From positions 62,001 to 126,000 of the forward strand of contig NZ_JONM01000011.1 in NCBI RefSeq assembly GCF_000711875.1: DNA of 64,000 nt, read 5' to 3'. This DNA comes from Andreprevotia chitinilytica DSM 18519 (GTDB lineage Bacteria > Pseudomonadota > Gammaproteobacteria > Burkholderiales > Chitinibacteraceae). Positions 1 through 9,318 of this stretch are shown in pieces; within the stretch, counting starts at the first letter, position 1, and every line of letters starts with the position of its first letter. The translations under genes were made by a program, and so were the position numbers. The notes below the pieces were generated by a model. The model worked only from the letters and a program-made list of their open reading frames with translations. It had not been told where the DNA came from and searched no databases.

Positions 1-215
1 TATCCGAATCGCTTTCTTCACTTATGTATTATGCTGAAGCGTGTCATTCGGAATGACAGAAAATGATGCGTGCAAGAATGTATTAGAAAGCAATTTTGCT
101 TGAATTACCCCGATGCATGGATGCGTGATCCGGGTGAGCGGTATCACCTTGTAGCGCATGCCAAGCTGACAGCAATTGCGTTCAATTGGTATTAAGGTCA
201 TATTCCTACTTGTTT

Positions 216-229
216 TGATAGCGCTTTCA
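216..229. promoter_or_regulatory. LacI/GalR-type operator-like palindrome
   Basis: The 14-base site TGATAGCGCTTTCA is a near-palindrome centred on CG, the form bound by LacI-family repressors. It differs at one base from the perfect palindrome at 27224-27237 in front of the GH64 glucanase gene. It lies 130 bases or less upstream of the possible starts of the cysteine-rich secreted protein. The rest of the 1-280 stretch shows no gene I can support. Confidence 0.5.
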
Positions 230-358
230 GATGATAACCGAAACCAAAGTTGCGAGAGATGACGTGAGCAAGGAAAAGCCGTGCAAGCGGCTTGGCTTCA
301 TCATCGCGCCCATGTTGCGCGCACAAGTAATGGCCCATGCCGCCAACGCCAACGAACA

Positions 359-802
359 ATGGTCCGCACCGTGGCAAGCCACGCAATAACGGCTAAATGC
401 AAACGCGGCATGGCGCTGATGCTTGGGGCTATCGCCATGTTTATCGGCCTGACTGTGGCACCGCTGCATGGGGCAGAAACGGTGACCCAGACGCCGATAC
501 AGCGGGCCTGGTCCACGCCAGACATGAAGCGCCCCAGCACAACGCCGAACGAGCATTCCGTCGCCTGCGGTGACGGCTATTGCGATGGGCGCGCCATGTA
601 CTGCGAAACCATCAAAACCGATGTAGCGGCCATCCCCAGCGAGCACATGTGCCGACCGCTGCCCAATGCCTGCGTTCAGCAAATTCAAAAGGGCGTGCTG
701 TCATGCGGCTGTTTTCCGGCTGGCACCCGCTGCGACTTCTGCGGGCAACGCCAGACCGGGAACGCATCCGGCTTTTACCGCACCTGCGTGGGAGGACGTT
801 AA
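359..802 (+). CDS. Cysteine-rich secreted protein, unknown function
   Basis: I do not recognise the family. The protein has a basic N-terminal stretch and a hydrophobic segment (ALMLGAIAMFIGLTVAPLHG) ending near a plausible signal-peptidase site (HGAE), so it is probably exported. The mature part, about 105 residues, carries ten cysteines, an even number that fits a disulfide-stabilised extracellular fold. The start is uncertain. GTG at 281 has the best ribosome site (AAGGA six bases upstream), ATG 359 gives a long but normal signal peptide, and ATG 410 lies right at the hydrophobic core. A LacI-type palindrome upstream suggests carbon-source control shared with the glucanase gene further right. 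Function cannot be assigned. Confidence 0.55.
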   Translation: MVRTVASHAITAKCKRGMALMLGAIAMFIGLTVAPLHGAETVTQTPIQRAWSTPDMKRPSTTPNEHSVACGDGYCDGRAMYCETIKTDVAAIPSEHMCRPLPNACVQQIQKGVLSCGCFPAGTRCDFCGQRQTGNASGFYRTCVGGR

Positions 803-1028
803 GACGGCCAGCCCGAGCCGCAACCAATACATAACCGATCCATCAGACCGATCCATCAGCCAAACCGTGACCGGATGGTGCTTGCGCAACAGCACGTATC
901 GTCATCCGGTCACTTTTTCCACGACCCGTTTTTGCACCGCTTCTGCCTGCAGGGCCTTCAGGCGTCCGGTTTCGCCCCTCCTTCAAGGGAGCGAATCCAG
1001 ACTTGAGTGGTTACGACGAAGAGGTTTC

Positions 1029-3140
1029 ATGAGGCCGCCAAACGAACCCGCAGTCACGCAGTACGCATCCCATTCCGACGCTTCACTCAATGCCTTCCCG
1101 TTTGCCTGCTGGGTCAGCGATGCCGAGGGCCGCTGGATTTCCGTCAATGCCGCGCTGACACAGCTCACCGGCCAGGCCACGCACGAGCTGCTCGGCACAC
1201 AATGGCTGGAGTCCGTCCACCCCGATGACCAGGCACGGGTGCTGGTCGCACAACATGCGGCGATCAGTCGCCACCAGCCGTACAAGCTGCGCTACCAGCT
1301 GCAGCGCCCCGATGGCAGCTACCGCTGGGTGCTGGATCACGCCATGCCGCGCCATGATGCGGGCGGACAATGCCTCGGCTTTGCCGGCATCCTTATCGAG
1401 ATGCAGGAAAACACCTTTGCGGAAGCCGAGCTGGCGTATCAAACCTACTACGACCGGCTGACCGGGCTGCCCAACCTGAGCCTGCTGCGCGACCGGCTCA
1501 CCCAGGCCATTGCCGTCGCGGCCCGCGAGCGCCAGGTGGTCGCCCTGCTGCTGTTCAACATCGACGAATTCAAGCTCATCAACGACTCGCTGGGGCGCGA
1601 TGCTGGCGACCGGCTGCTGCAAGCCCTGAGCGAACGCCTGCAACTGGCGATCCGCGATTGCGATACGGTCGCGCGATCCGAAGGCAGCGAATTCGCCGTC
1701 TTGCTCTCCGCCTTCGAGCGCGAGGAAGCCATCCTGCCCGTCGCCGAGAAATTGCAAGGGCAACTCGACACCCCCTTCCAGCTCGATGGGCGCGAGCTGT
1801 TTGTCAGCTGCAGCGTCGGCATTGCCTGCTATCCAAAGGACGGTGACAACGCGGCGGTGCTGCTGGCGTGCGCCGGCGTCGCCCTGCACCGCACCAAGGC
1901 GGAAGGACGCGGCCGGCTGGGCTTTTTCTCACGCGAGATGCTGTCGAATGCTCAAGAGCAACTGGCGCTGGGCGCCGGCTTGCGCACGGCGCTGGAACGC
2001 GGGGAATTCGAGACCTGGTATCAACCACAAGTTGACCTGCGCACCGGGCTGATCACCGGGGTGGAGGCGCTGATCCGCTGGCGTCATCCTGAGCTTGGCC
2101 TGGTGCCCCCGGCCAAGTTCATCCCGGTGGCGGAAGCCAGCCGCCTGATCGTGCCGATCGGTGAATGGGTATTGCGCGAAGCCTGCCAACAAGCCGCCGC
2201 ATGGGCGCAGGCCGGCTTGCCGCCGCTAACGGTGGCGGTGAATCTGTCGGCCCAGCAACTGCACCAACCCGGCCCCCTGCTGCTGGCCGTCAAGCGTGCC
2301 CTGGCCGACACCGGGCTCGACGGCAACCAGCTGGAACTGGAACTGACAGAGAGCATGATCATCGACCAGCCGGAGCAGCTGATTCCGCTGTTGAGCGGGC
2401 TGGAAATGCTCGGCGTCAAACTGGCGATCGACGACTTCGGCACCGGCTATTCCTCGCTCAGCTACCTCAAGCGCCTGCCGCTCTACAAGATCAAGATCGA
2501 TCAATCCTTCGTGCGCGACATGACGGTCGACCCGGATAGCGCCGCCATCACCCGCTCGATCATTTCCATCGCCCGGGACATGCATAAACGCGTGATTGCC
2601 GAAGGGGTGGAAACCGAAGCGCAAGCGCTATTCCTGCAACGGCATGGCTGCGATGAAATCCAGGGCTATCTGTTCAGCCGGCCGCTGCCCGTCGCCGAGA
2701 TGACCGGGCTGCTGGCGGAGGCACGGCGGCTGCAGCTGCCCGATGGCAACCAGTCCGTCCGCACGCTGCTCCTGGTGGACGACGATATCCGGACACTGGC
2801 GGCCTTGGCACGCAGCCTGCGCCATGAGGGCTATCGGCTGCTGCAGGCCACCCATATGAACGAAGCGCTGGAACTGCTGGCACGAGAAGGCATCGGGGTG
2901 ATCCTGAGCGATCAACGCATGCCCGGCGGCACCGGCGTGGAGCTGCTGTGGAAAGCCAGGCAGCTTTACCCCCAGACCGTACGCATCCTGCTGTCCGGCC
3001 ACGCCAGCCTGAATACGCTCAGCGATGCGATCAACGACGGCGCGGCGCACAAATTCCTGTTCAAACCGTGGGAGGACGAGGTGTTGAAAGCACGCTTGCG
3101 CGAGGCATTCGAGCTTTATGAGCAGCATCGGCATTCATGA
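1029..3140 (+). CDS. PAS / degenerate GGDEF / EAL / receiver protein, probable c-di-GMP phosphodiesterase
   Basis: About 703 residues. Order: PAS sensor domain (roughly 20-130, with a PAC-like RPDGSYRWVLDHAMPR end), GGDEF domain (about 140-300), EAL domain (about 315-565) and a C-terminal response-regulator receiver (about 575-700). The cyclase signature reads EGSEF (218-222) instead of GGDEF, so cyclase activity is probably lost and this domain may only bind nucleotide. The EAL domain keeps its hallmark residues: E346-A-L, ELTES, IDDFGTGYSSL and IAEGVET. It should therefore hydrolyse c-di-GMP. The receiver has the acidic cluster VDDD, phospho-acceptor D628 in LSDQRMPGG, and the FLFKPW lysine. 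The reading frame stays open upstream, but ATG 1029 follows GAGG and precedes the PAS domain. No histidine kinase gene is adjacent. A receiver at the C-terminus is unusual. Confidence 0.9.
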   Translation: MRPPNEPAVTQYASHSDASLNAFPFACWVSDAEGRWISVNAALTQLTGQATHELLGTQWLESVHPDDQARVLVAQHAAISRHQPYKLRYQLQRPDGSYRWVLDHAMPRHDAGGQCLGFAGILIEMQENTFAEAELAYQTYYDRLTGLPNLSLLRDRLTQAIAVAARERQVVALLLFNIDEFKLINDSLGRDAGDRLLQALSERLQLAIRDCDTVARSEGSEFAVLLSAFEREEAILPVAEKLQGQLDTPFQLDGRELFVSCSVGIACYPKDGDNAAVLLACAGVALHRTKAEGRGRLGFFSREMLSNAQEQLALGAGLRTALERGEFETWYQPQVDLRTGLITGVEALIRWRHPELGLVPPAKFIPVAEASRLIVPIGEWVLREACQQAAAWAQAGLPPLTVAVNLSAQQLHQPGPLLLAVKRALADTGLDGNQLELELTESMIIDQPEQLIPLLSGLEMLGVKLAIDDFGTGYSSLSYLKRLPLYKIKIDQSFVRDMTVDPDSAAITRSIISIARDMHKRVIAEGVETEAQALFLQRHGCDEIQGYLFSRPLPVAEMTGLLAEARRLQLPDGNQSVRTLLLVDDDIRTLAALARSLRHEGYRLLQATHMNEALELLAREGIGVILSDQRMPGGTGVELLWKARQLYPQTVRILLSGHASLNTLSDAINDGAAHKFLFKPWEDEVLKARLREAFELYEQHRHS

Positions 3141-3568
3141 ATTGCCGGGCGGGGGGCGAGTTCAGTGAGTGCGATGCGCGGGATTGCGTATTCCAGTCGA
3201 GTTGATCAGTAGTCCGATCATTGACCACTGTTGTCGCTTCAGCTGCGATTCAAAATCGCACACGCTTACGCGCACCCCATAACAGATCCACGTCCTGCGT
3301 GGCTAGGGCATTGCCAAAAGCAATTTTTCTGCACTCGGGACAAATCCTTTCGTGAATAAAGATTATTTACCCACAAAAACCCAGTGCAAACCTGATAAAA
3401 CTTGCAAAAATGATAATGTAATTTCTAAGATAGTTTCAATGCGAAATATCAGCACCTCAGAGAAAAACTTACAAAATCAAGCAAACCATTGTGCGGAGGC
3501 AGGGCTTCCCATGAAGACATCAAGCCGATGCAATCGTAAAAATCGTAAACGTTATGGAGAAGCAGTAC
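3141..3568. other. Intergenic stretch without a supported gene
   Basis: A small hairpin (TGCGATT-CAA-AATCGCA) lies at 3243-3259 and another (CCACG-TCCTG-CGTGG) near 3289-3303. From about 3340 the DNA becomes AT-rich, as expected for the promoter and leader of the lipoprotein gene that follows. A 112-codon open frame crossing into that gene has no ribosome site and looks non-coding. Confidence 0.5.
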
Positions 3569-5116
3569 ATGCAAATTTCGCATGCCATGCTGTCAATCGC
3601 TGTGCTGTTGGTACTAACGGGATGCGGCACGACTGGGGTGGGGCCATTCATGGACGACAAGATCACCCGTGCCAAGGACGACGCCAATGATCCCGTTCCC
3701 GGCATGCGAATTTCCGGGCCTGACCCGGTACTTGCAAGATACAAGGTTGAACCGATCAACCTGATGATCATGATTGATCCCAATGGCAAAGCCAGGGTCA
3801 ACTATGACAACAACAGAGCGTCGTACAGCCGTGACTGGAAAGACTTGACATTAGATGAAAGATATGAGTACGGCTATCACGCATTTTACGATGGGTACAC
3901 CTCCCTCGATCTGCAAGAGCGCCGTAACCGCATTCAGGATCGCATTATCCAGGCCGCGGACGTGCGTTGCAGTATGTATAAAAAGCTGTTGTTCGAAACC
4001 CAGTCCAACGCCAATTTCTGGCTGGGCCTGGGCTCGACCATCGCCGGTGTGATGGGGCCGCTGTTTGGCGACCGCGGCAGCAAGAACCTGGCCGTGCTGG
4101 CCGGCGGCCTGGGTGGCGCGCGCGCCGAGATCAATCAGGATTATTTTTACAACCTGACCGCCACAGTGATCACTTCCGGCATCACGCTGGCACGCAATGA
4201 TATCTACAACCGGATCAGCAGCAGCCGCAAGCTCACCATTGAGCAATACACGCTACAAAAGGCCATCGACGACGTGCTGATCTACGACGGCGCATGCAGC
4301 GCCGTCAGCGGCATGGAAGAAGCACAGGCCGCGATTAACTTCGCCACCGATCCAGGCATCGACGCTGCCAACCGTATCCTGCTGAAAACCAAAGCTACGG
4401 CATCCCTTATCAACAATGGCGACAATCTGGACAAGATCAATGAAGACCTGAGGAAGTTACAGGACAGTCCGCTATTCAGCTCCGGCCGCTTCATCACCGT
4501 CGGAGGTAACCTCACCGCCATGCCGGACGCGGGGCATCAAAATAGTCCTGCGCTCAGTGCGATCAAGCTGTACGACTCCCGCTTTCCCAGCACAGCACTG
4601 GCCAACTATAGCGATCAACTGAATACCGCTTTAAAAGCTGCCCAACTGCCGATTAAAACCGGCGAAAACATGACCGAGGGCTTTAATAAAGCGCTCACGG
4701 GTTTCAGCAAGGTCTATGACTTGTACAACAAAATGAGCAACAACTGCAGTACCAAGCTGCAGAGTGATGCCGGCACCTATACCAAACAGACCGCCAAGCT
4801 AGCAGATCCTACGCTGACTGAAAGTGATAAACAGGTGCTCATGGCTAGCCAAAATTTGCTGCGAGCGAAGAGCAGCCTCGTCTATGACGTCATGAATGGT
4901 GTGCGGGACAACATTCTCCAGGCACAGGCCAAATATCAAACCGACATGCTCGCCACCTTCAAGCAACTGTATAACGGCAAGGACACATCAAAAGTCGAGG
5001 TCGCCAATATCAAGACACTGGACGACAGTAGCGCCGCAACAATGCTTAAGGCCGTCGAGGACCAACTGAGGAAGGACCCCGACTGCAGCGCGCTCTACCA
5101 AGCTAACGGCGGTTGA
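3569..5116 (+). CDS. Large lipoprotein of unknown function
   Basis: About 515 residues. The start at 3569 is chosen because GGAG lies nine bases upstream; ATG 3554 has no ribosome site. The N-terminus is a lipoprotein signal peptide with lipobox LTGC, so the mature protein should be lipid-anchored in the outer or inner membrane facing the periplasm. Around residues 145-185 there is a glycine-rich, weakly hydrophobic stretch (GLGSTIAGVMGPLFGDRG). The rest is mostly helical, polar and rich in Asn/Lys/Asp, with scattered cysteines in the second half. No catalytic signature is visible and I do not recognise the family. The next gene begins 127 bases downstream in the same direction, so co-transcription is possible. 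Confidence 0.75.
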   Translation: MQISHAMLSIAVLLVLTGCGTTGVGPFMDDKITRAKDDANDPVPGMRISGPDPVLARYKVEPINLMIMIDPNGKARVNYDNNRASYSRDWKDLTLDERYEYGYHAFYDGYTSLDLQERRNRIQDRIIQAADVRCSMYKKLLFETQSNANFWLGLGSTIAGVMGPLFGDRGSKNLAVLAGGLGGARAEINQDYFYNLTATVITSGITLARNDIYNRISSSRKLTIEQYTLQKAIDDVLIYDGACSAVSGMEEAQAAINFATDPGIDAANRILLKTKATASLINNGDNLDKINEDLRKLQDSPLFSSGRFITVGGNLTAMPDAGHQNSPALSAIKLYDSRFPSTALANYSDQLNTALKAAQLPIKTGENMTEGFNKALTGFSKVYDLYNKMSNNCSTKLQSDAGTYTKQTAKLADPTLTESDKQVLMASQNLLRAKSSLVYDVMNGVRDNILQAQAKYQTDMLATFKQLYNGKDTSKVEVANIKTLDDSSAATMLKAVEDQLRKDPDCSALYQANGG

Positions 5117-5243
5117 CTCCAGCCGCCGCTCTTGTTGCAGACTAAGGAAAGGCCAGCAAACTTGCCGCAGCCAGAACCAGCCATTACGAATTTGCGGAGC
5201 ACCGTTGGCACCAAGAGGGGATTACTTTCGTCAGGAGGAAAAG

Positions 5244-5855
5244 ATGTCAGCTGCCCCCAAGAGAAACGCAACCATACGCGATGCCCAAGAAGCATTGCGC
5301 CAAGAATCGGGTGAAGAACCGGTATCCCGGCCATCGATGCCCGTCGGTGTTACTGATCCCGATAAGGCCGGGCTAGCGCAAAGACGTGGAAAAGGTCCAG
5401 GAGTGACTTGGGAAGTGCCTTCCAGCGCTCCCGGTGCGGGAAAGAAAGATATGGCTCCTTTTCCGCATATGACCGGACCCAATCCATCGGCAGAACACGG
5501 AAGTGTTGGTGCGAGTCATCACCTGACCACCGTTCGATCTGCCCATGCGTTAGGTTTTCGCCAGATTGAGCGGGATGCCTCCAACAAAGACACCGATGCC
5601 CCGGCTGATCAATGGCTTATTGCCGAGCGGGTACACCATGTAGTGCAGCCAGGAGGGGGCTTGGGTGCCGCCCGGCACGACCAACATCTTGCCATTCGAA
5701 GGGAGCCAAATGCGCATGGCACCCATGATGTGCGTTCTGCGACCGTGACGGCAGCCACGCACTCGGAACAAGGAAAAGTCGCCATCCGGACCGATAGCGA
5801 GCATCAGCCGGTCTCTCCTAGAACAGTAAGGCGCACGTTCCCAGCGCTCAAATAG
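5244..5855 (+). CDS. Hypothetical hydrophilic protein
   Basis: About 203 residues, unrecognised. The start is well supported by a perfect AGGAGG five bases upstream of ATG 5244. The product is rich in Pro, Gly, Ala and charged residues, has no signal peptide or membrane segment, and looks largely disordered. The first 115 residues read like a normal polar protein. The C-terminal part (after RSAHALGF) has an odd His/Arg-rich composition that could reflect a frameshift into non-coding sequence. An 84-codon open frame lies on the opposite strand here without better support. The 283 bases up to the oxidase gene contain no supported gene. Confidence 0.4.
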   Translation: MSAAPKRNATIRDAQEALRQESGEEPVSRPSMPVGVTDPDKAGLAQRRGKGPGVTWEVPSSAPGAGKKDMAPFPHMTGPNPSAEHGSVGASHHLTTVRSAHALGFRQIERDASNKDTDAPADQWLIAERVHHVVQPGGGLGAARHDQHLAIRREPNAHGTHDVRSATVTAATHSEQGKVAIRTDSEHQPVSPRTVRRTFPALK

Positions 5856-6138
5856 AACTATCGGCGAGACGCTGGCGGTATGAGTTCCATCTGCTTGCTG
5901 CAGCAGTGCTGACCAAGGCCAAGTTGCCCCACCCCTGCCGCATTCTGCGCCATCCGGGCGCGGCCCAGTGTCCTGAAAACAACAGCGACTTGACCCTGCG
6001 TCTCACTTTCCCAAAAAAACAGCTGCTTACTGATAAATGAGTTGTGACTGTCACGAAGGGTGCGCTAAATAGAGTTAGCCATCATTCCATCGGCATAACC
6101 GGCCGGAATGGTTCATGACCCACAGGAGAGAAAGCAGC

Positions 6139-8244
6139 ATGTCGATTGCCAAGACGGCAGGTATCCGCCCCGGATATCGCCTACCCGCAGCGGTACTCAC
6201 CAGCCTTGCCCTGTTTGCCCCCTATGCCGCCTTCGCGGACGAGCCCGTTGTCGCCAATCCCCCCTTGCTGAAGGCCCTCACCCCGACGGTGCAGCCACCG
6301 GTGCAGGAAACTGGCAGTGAGCAACCGCGCCGGCTCAATCTGCTGAGCCTGCCACGCGCCAATGAGCTATCGCCCGGCGTAGCACGCGAGGTGTATTTCG
6401 ACCTGAACATTCAGTATGTGAATGGCTGGATTCGCAACCCGGCACGCGAAAAACCGGGCGAGATCAAGTACGACAAGGTGCAGCTGCGCAGCTATGCGCA
6501 AGGGGATGGCAAACCGGCCAAACCGACCGAGCCGTCCACGCAATGGCCCAAGGAAGGCTCGACCGTCTATATGGCGCCCGAGATCGAGGCTTATCCGGGC
6601 CAGACCATCCGCATCAACCTGAACAACAATCTGCCGCGCGACCCCAGCTGCACGGCGCATGGCCCGGATTTCGACGTCAACAAGCCGCATTGCTTCAACG
6701 GCACCAACCTGCACTCGCACGGCTTGTGGGTGAACCCGGCCGGCAATAGCGACAACGTGCTGCTGTCGATCAACCCCGGCGTGGGTTTCCAGTACGAATA
6801 CAACATCCCGCAGACCCATCCGGCCGGCACTTTCTGGTATCACACGCACCGCCACGGCTCGACGGCCTTGCAGGTATCGAGCGGCATGGCCGGCCCCCTG
6901 ATCGTGCGCGGCACGCGCTTGCCGACACCGACCGAGAATGGCGATCTGGATACGCTGCTCAAGCCCTACGGCGCGACGGCTTTCCCGGAACGCGTGCTGG
7001 TGTTCCAGCAGATTCAGTACGGCTGCCGCGATGCCCAAGGCAAGATCAAGAAGGATGCCCAGGGCCGCTATGTGTGCGATGCCGGCGATGTGGGCAAGAT
7101 CGATGGCTACGACCAGTTCAGTTCGTGGAACACGTCTGGCCGCTATACCAGCATCAATGGTGTCGTCATGGGCTCGCTCACCAAGGCCCGAGCAGGCGAA
7201 ATCGAGCGCTGGCGGATGATTCACGGCGGGGTGCGGGACTCCATTGCGCTTGTGATTCGCCGTCTTGCCAATGATGCCCCGAAGCCGGCCGGTTTGAAGG
7301 CGGAGGAGACCCAGCAATACGTCGACAAATATTGCACCGGCCCCAAGCTGGAGATGCCGCTCGTTGCGGCTGACGGCTTGACCCTGTCCAAGGCACTGGT
7401 CCGGCAGTCCGTCACCTTCCAGCCGGGCTATCGCTGGGACGCACTGGTGGTCTTCCCGGAGGCTGGCGACTATTGCGTGATCAATGATGTGAAAGTGGCC
7501 GATACCGTCGACCATGCCGTGCCTTCCGCACGCTTACTGGGGCTGGTGAAAGTCGAGCCGGGTGTTCACGAGCCGATCAAGAGCATTCCCCAGTATGTGG
7601 AAAGCAAGCTGCTGGAAGCCACCAAGGCCAATATGCCAGCCGATGTGCAAACCAAGATTGGCGACGAGCTGCGCAGCGGCCTGAAGCTGACCAGCTTCGA
7701 GCCACATCGGACCATCGACCCGAGTGAAGTAATCGGCACGCAAACCCTGGTGTTCGATATCTCGGCGGGCGCATTCAAGGTCGGCACCAATGACCAGAAT
7801 ACGCAACCGTACAGCCCGACCCGGATCGACCGCACCCTGCTCTTGGGTAGCGTGGATAAATGGGAGTTGAGTTCAAAGGTGGGCAGCCACCCGTTCCACA
7901 TTCACGTGAACCCCTTCCAGATCGTCAGCATCATTGCGCCGGATGGAACAGACGTGAGCAAAGACGGCCCGACGGCTGATCCGTTCGACGATCAGTTCCG
8001 CGGCATGAAGGGCATGTGGAAAGACTCGATCTGGGTGCTAAATCAGAGCCAGAACAAGGACGGCACTGTCCCGCCAGGGCGAGTGGGTAAATACATCGTG
8101 ACCTTCCGTACCCGCTACGAGCGCTATGTCGGCGACTTTGTCCTGCATTGCCACATCCTCGATCATGAAGACCAAGGGATGATGCAGAACGTCCGCATCG
8201 CCTTGCCGGATGGGGCTGGCGGGGTTGCTTCGGCGCATCATTGA
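6139..8244 (+). CDS. Multicopper oxidase, exported
   Basis: About 701 residues. ATG 6139 follows AGGAGAG and begins a signal peptide ending near AAFA-DEP, so the enzyme is periplasmic or secreted. All four copper-binding motifs are present: HSHG (H192, H194), HTHRHG (H235, H237), HPFHIH (H584, H587, H589) and HCHILDHEDQGMM (H670, C671, H672, H676, with Met as probable axial type-1 ligand). Together they form the type-1 copper and the trinuclear cluster that oxidises phenols, metals or bilirubin-like substrates with reduction of oxygen to water. It is longer than compact laccases (about 500 residues), with extra sequence between the second and third motifs. The cluster context does not identify the substrate. 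A small unknown gene follows. Confidence 0.92.
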   Translation: MSIAKTAGIRPGYRLPAAVLTSLALFAPYAAFADEPVVANPPLLKALTPTVQPPVQETGSEQPRRLNLLSLPRANELSPGVAREVYFDLNIQYVNGWIRNPAREKPGEIKYDKVQLRSYAQGDGKPAKPTEPSTQWPKEGSTVYMAPEIEAYPGQTIRINLNNNLPRDPSCTAHGPDFDVNKPHCFNGTNLHSHGLWVNPAGNSDNVLLSINPGVGFQYEYNIPQTHPAGTFWYHTHRHGSTALQVSSGMAGPLIVRGTRLPTPTENGDLDTLLKPYGATAFPERVLVFQQIQYGCRDAQGKIKKDAQGRYVCDAGDVGKIDGYDQFSSWNTSGRYTSINGVVMGSLTKARAGEIERWRMIHGGVRDSIALVIRRLANDAPKPAGLKAEETQQYVDKYCTGPKLEMPLVAADGLTLSKALVRQSVTFQPGYRWDALVVFPEAGDYCVINDVKVADTVDHAVPSARLLGLVKVEPGVHEPIKSIPQYVESKLLEATKANMPADVQTKIGDELRSGLKLTSFEPHRTIDPSEVIGTQTLVFDISAGAFKVGTNDQNTQPYSPTRIDRTLLLGSVDKWELSSKVGSHPFHIHVNPFQIVSIIAPDGTDVSKDGPTADPFDDQFRGMKGMWKDSIWVLNQSQNKDGTVPPGRVGKYIVTFRTRYERYVGDFVLHCHILDHEDQGMMQNVRIALPDGAGGVASAHH

Positions 8245-8370
8245 TCTCAGGTCATCCCGTGACCGGGGCCGCGCAAGTGGCTCTGGGCATGGGATGACTT
8301 GCGACGCCCAATCCTATGCAGGCGCAATCCACGCTCCCCTCGGGGTAGCGTCATCAGCGAGACCAATGCA

Positions 8371-8628
8371 ATGACTGATATCAACGGCAATGGGGATGGC
8401 AACGACAGGCAGACCGTGACGCCAAGCGATGTCGATAAGTCCGTCCGCTTTGAATACGAACCACACTTCTACTTCATGACCGCGCTGCCCTCCACACCAG
8501 AGGAGATTGCCCAAGCGTGGCACGCCTCGGAGACGCCCCAACATGACACGCCGATCACCGCATCCACTGACGACGTAACGCCGAACCGTGCCCAAGCGCT
8601 GTGGGCATTTGGCTACAGCACCAAATAA
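8371..8628 (+). CDS. Small hypothetical protein
   Basis: 85 residues, acidic and polar, no signal peptide. ATG 8371 is preceded by GCGAGA. The stretch RFEYEPHFYFMTALPS is compositionally protein-like, while the ends are low in structure. It lies 126 bases downstream of the multicopper oxidase in the same direction; a short hairpin (GGTCA-TCCCG-TGACC, 8250-8264) sits between them. I do not recognise it. Confidence 0.4.
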   Translation: MTDINGNGDGNDRQTVTPSDVDKSVRFEYEPHFYFMTALPSTPEEIAQAWHASETPQHDTPITASTDDVTPNRAQALWAFGYSTK

Positions 8629-8655
8629 TTTGTGCGCCGCAAAGGGCGCGCCGGA

Positions 8656-8856
8656 TCAGGCAAACAGGGGATCGACGTCGCGAGCCGCATCCAGGCGATT
8701 GTCGAAGTCACGACGCGCGAGTTGTCGGCGGTGCTCCGCCGCGTTGATCTGCAGCGCCAACGCCTCAGCGGCAGCATGGCTTGCGCTGCGTTCTTTGGCG
8801 GGGGTGGCCAGCTTGAATTGCTGGTGCGGTTGTGGTTTGCGGGCCATTTGTTTCAT
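8656..8856 (-). CDS. Small basic hypothetical protein
   Basis: 66 residues, rich in Ala, Arg and Gln, helical, no signal peptide. The minus-strand start at 8856 has a strong ribosome site (GGGAGGA) nine bases upstream, which is why I prefer it to the overlapping plus-strand frame. The sequence (ALALQINAAEHRRQLARRDF) suggests a single amphipathic helix. Its genes run convergently with the small gene ending at 8628. Family unknown. Confidence 0.45.
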   Translation of the reverse strand: MKQMARKPQPHQQFKLATPAKERSASHAAAEALALQINAAEHRRQLARRDFDNRLDAARDVDPLFA

Positions 8857-9318
8857 CTGCGTGGTTCCTCCCAAGTCACTCGAACTTCGTCGAGATTAAA
8901 CGCCCTTGATGACAGCACGCCAGTGCCTGCATCTACCCTACTCGCTAGTGAGCGGATGAATCACCTTCGCGTCATGCCAGCGTTGCATTTGCGCACATTC
9001 TGTCTAGCCTCGATCAAGAACCTTGGCCGGCCCAGAACGTGGCACAGGGCAGTCATCGCGCCAATAGGCTCCAGCATCGGCTTTCCATCGCACTGACTCA
9101 TGTGATCACCCCCGAATACGACGTTTAACCAGCAGGGTAAATGTCCTGCTTGCCGGGCAAGCATGCCGAGAAAAATTGCAGAACTGCGCTCAAAACCATC
9201 ACTTGCAAGTACCGCTCGCCAGCTCTAGATTGAATGCGAATTAAGACCGGTGAAGATTGCATTGGTTACTATGAATGCATATCAATTTAATCAAATTTGA
9301 AATCGTGTGAGGCAAGTA
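8857..9318. other. Intergenic stretch without a supported gene
   Basis: Short open frames occur on both strands but none has a ribosome site or a protein-like composition. The last 70 bases are AT-rich and probably hold the promoter of the downstream coiled-coil protein gene. I see no repeat or terminator. Confidence 0.4.

Noticed and set aside
666-1028. Upstream extension of the EAL protein to 666
   Set aside because: It overlaps the cysteine-rich protein gene and shows no domain; the PAS domain begins after ATG 1029.
3352-3690. 112-codon plus-strand frame overlapping the lipoprotein gene start
   Set aside because: No ribosome site, and the lipoprotein signal peptide in another frame is well supported.
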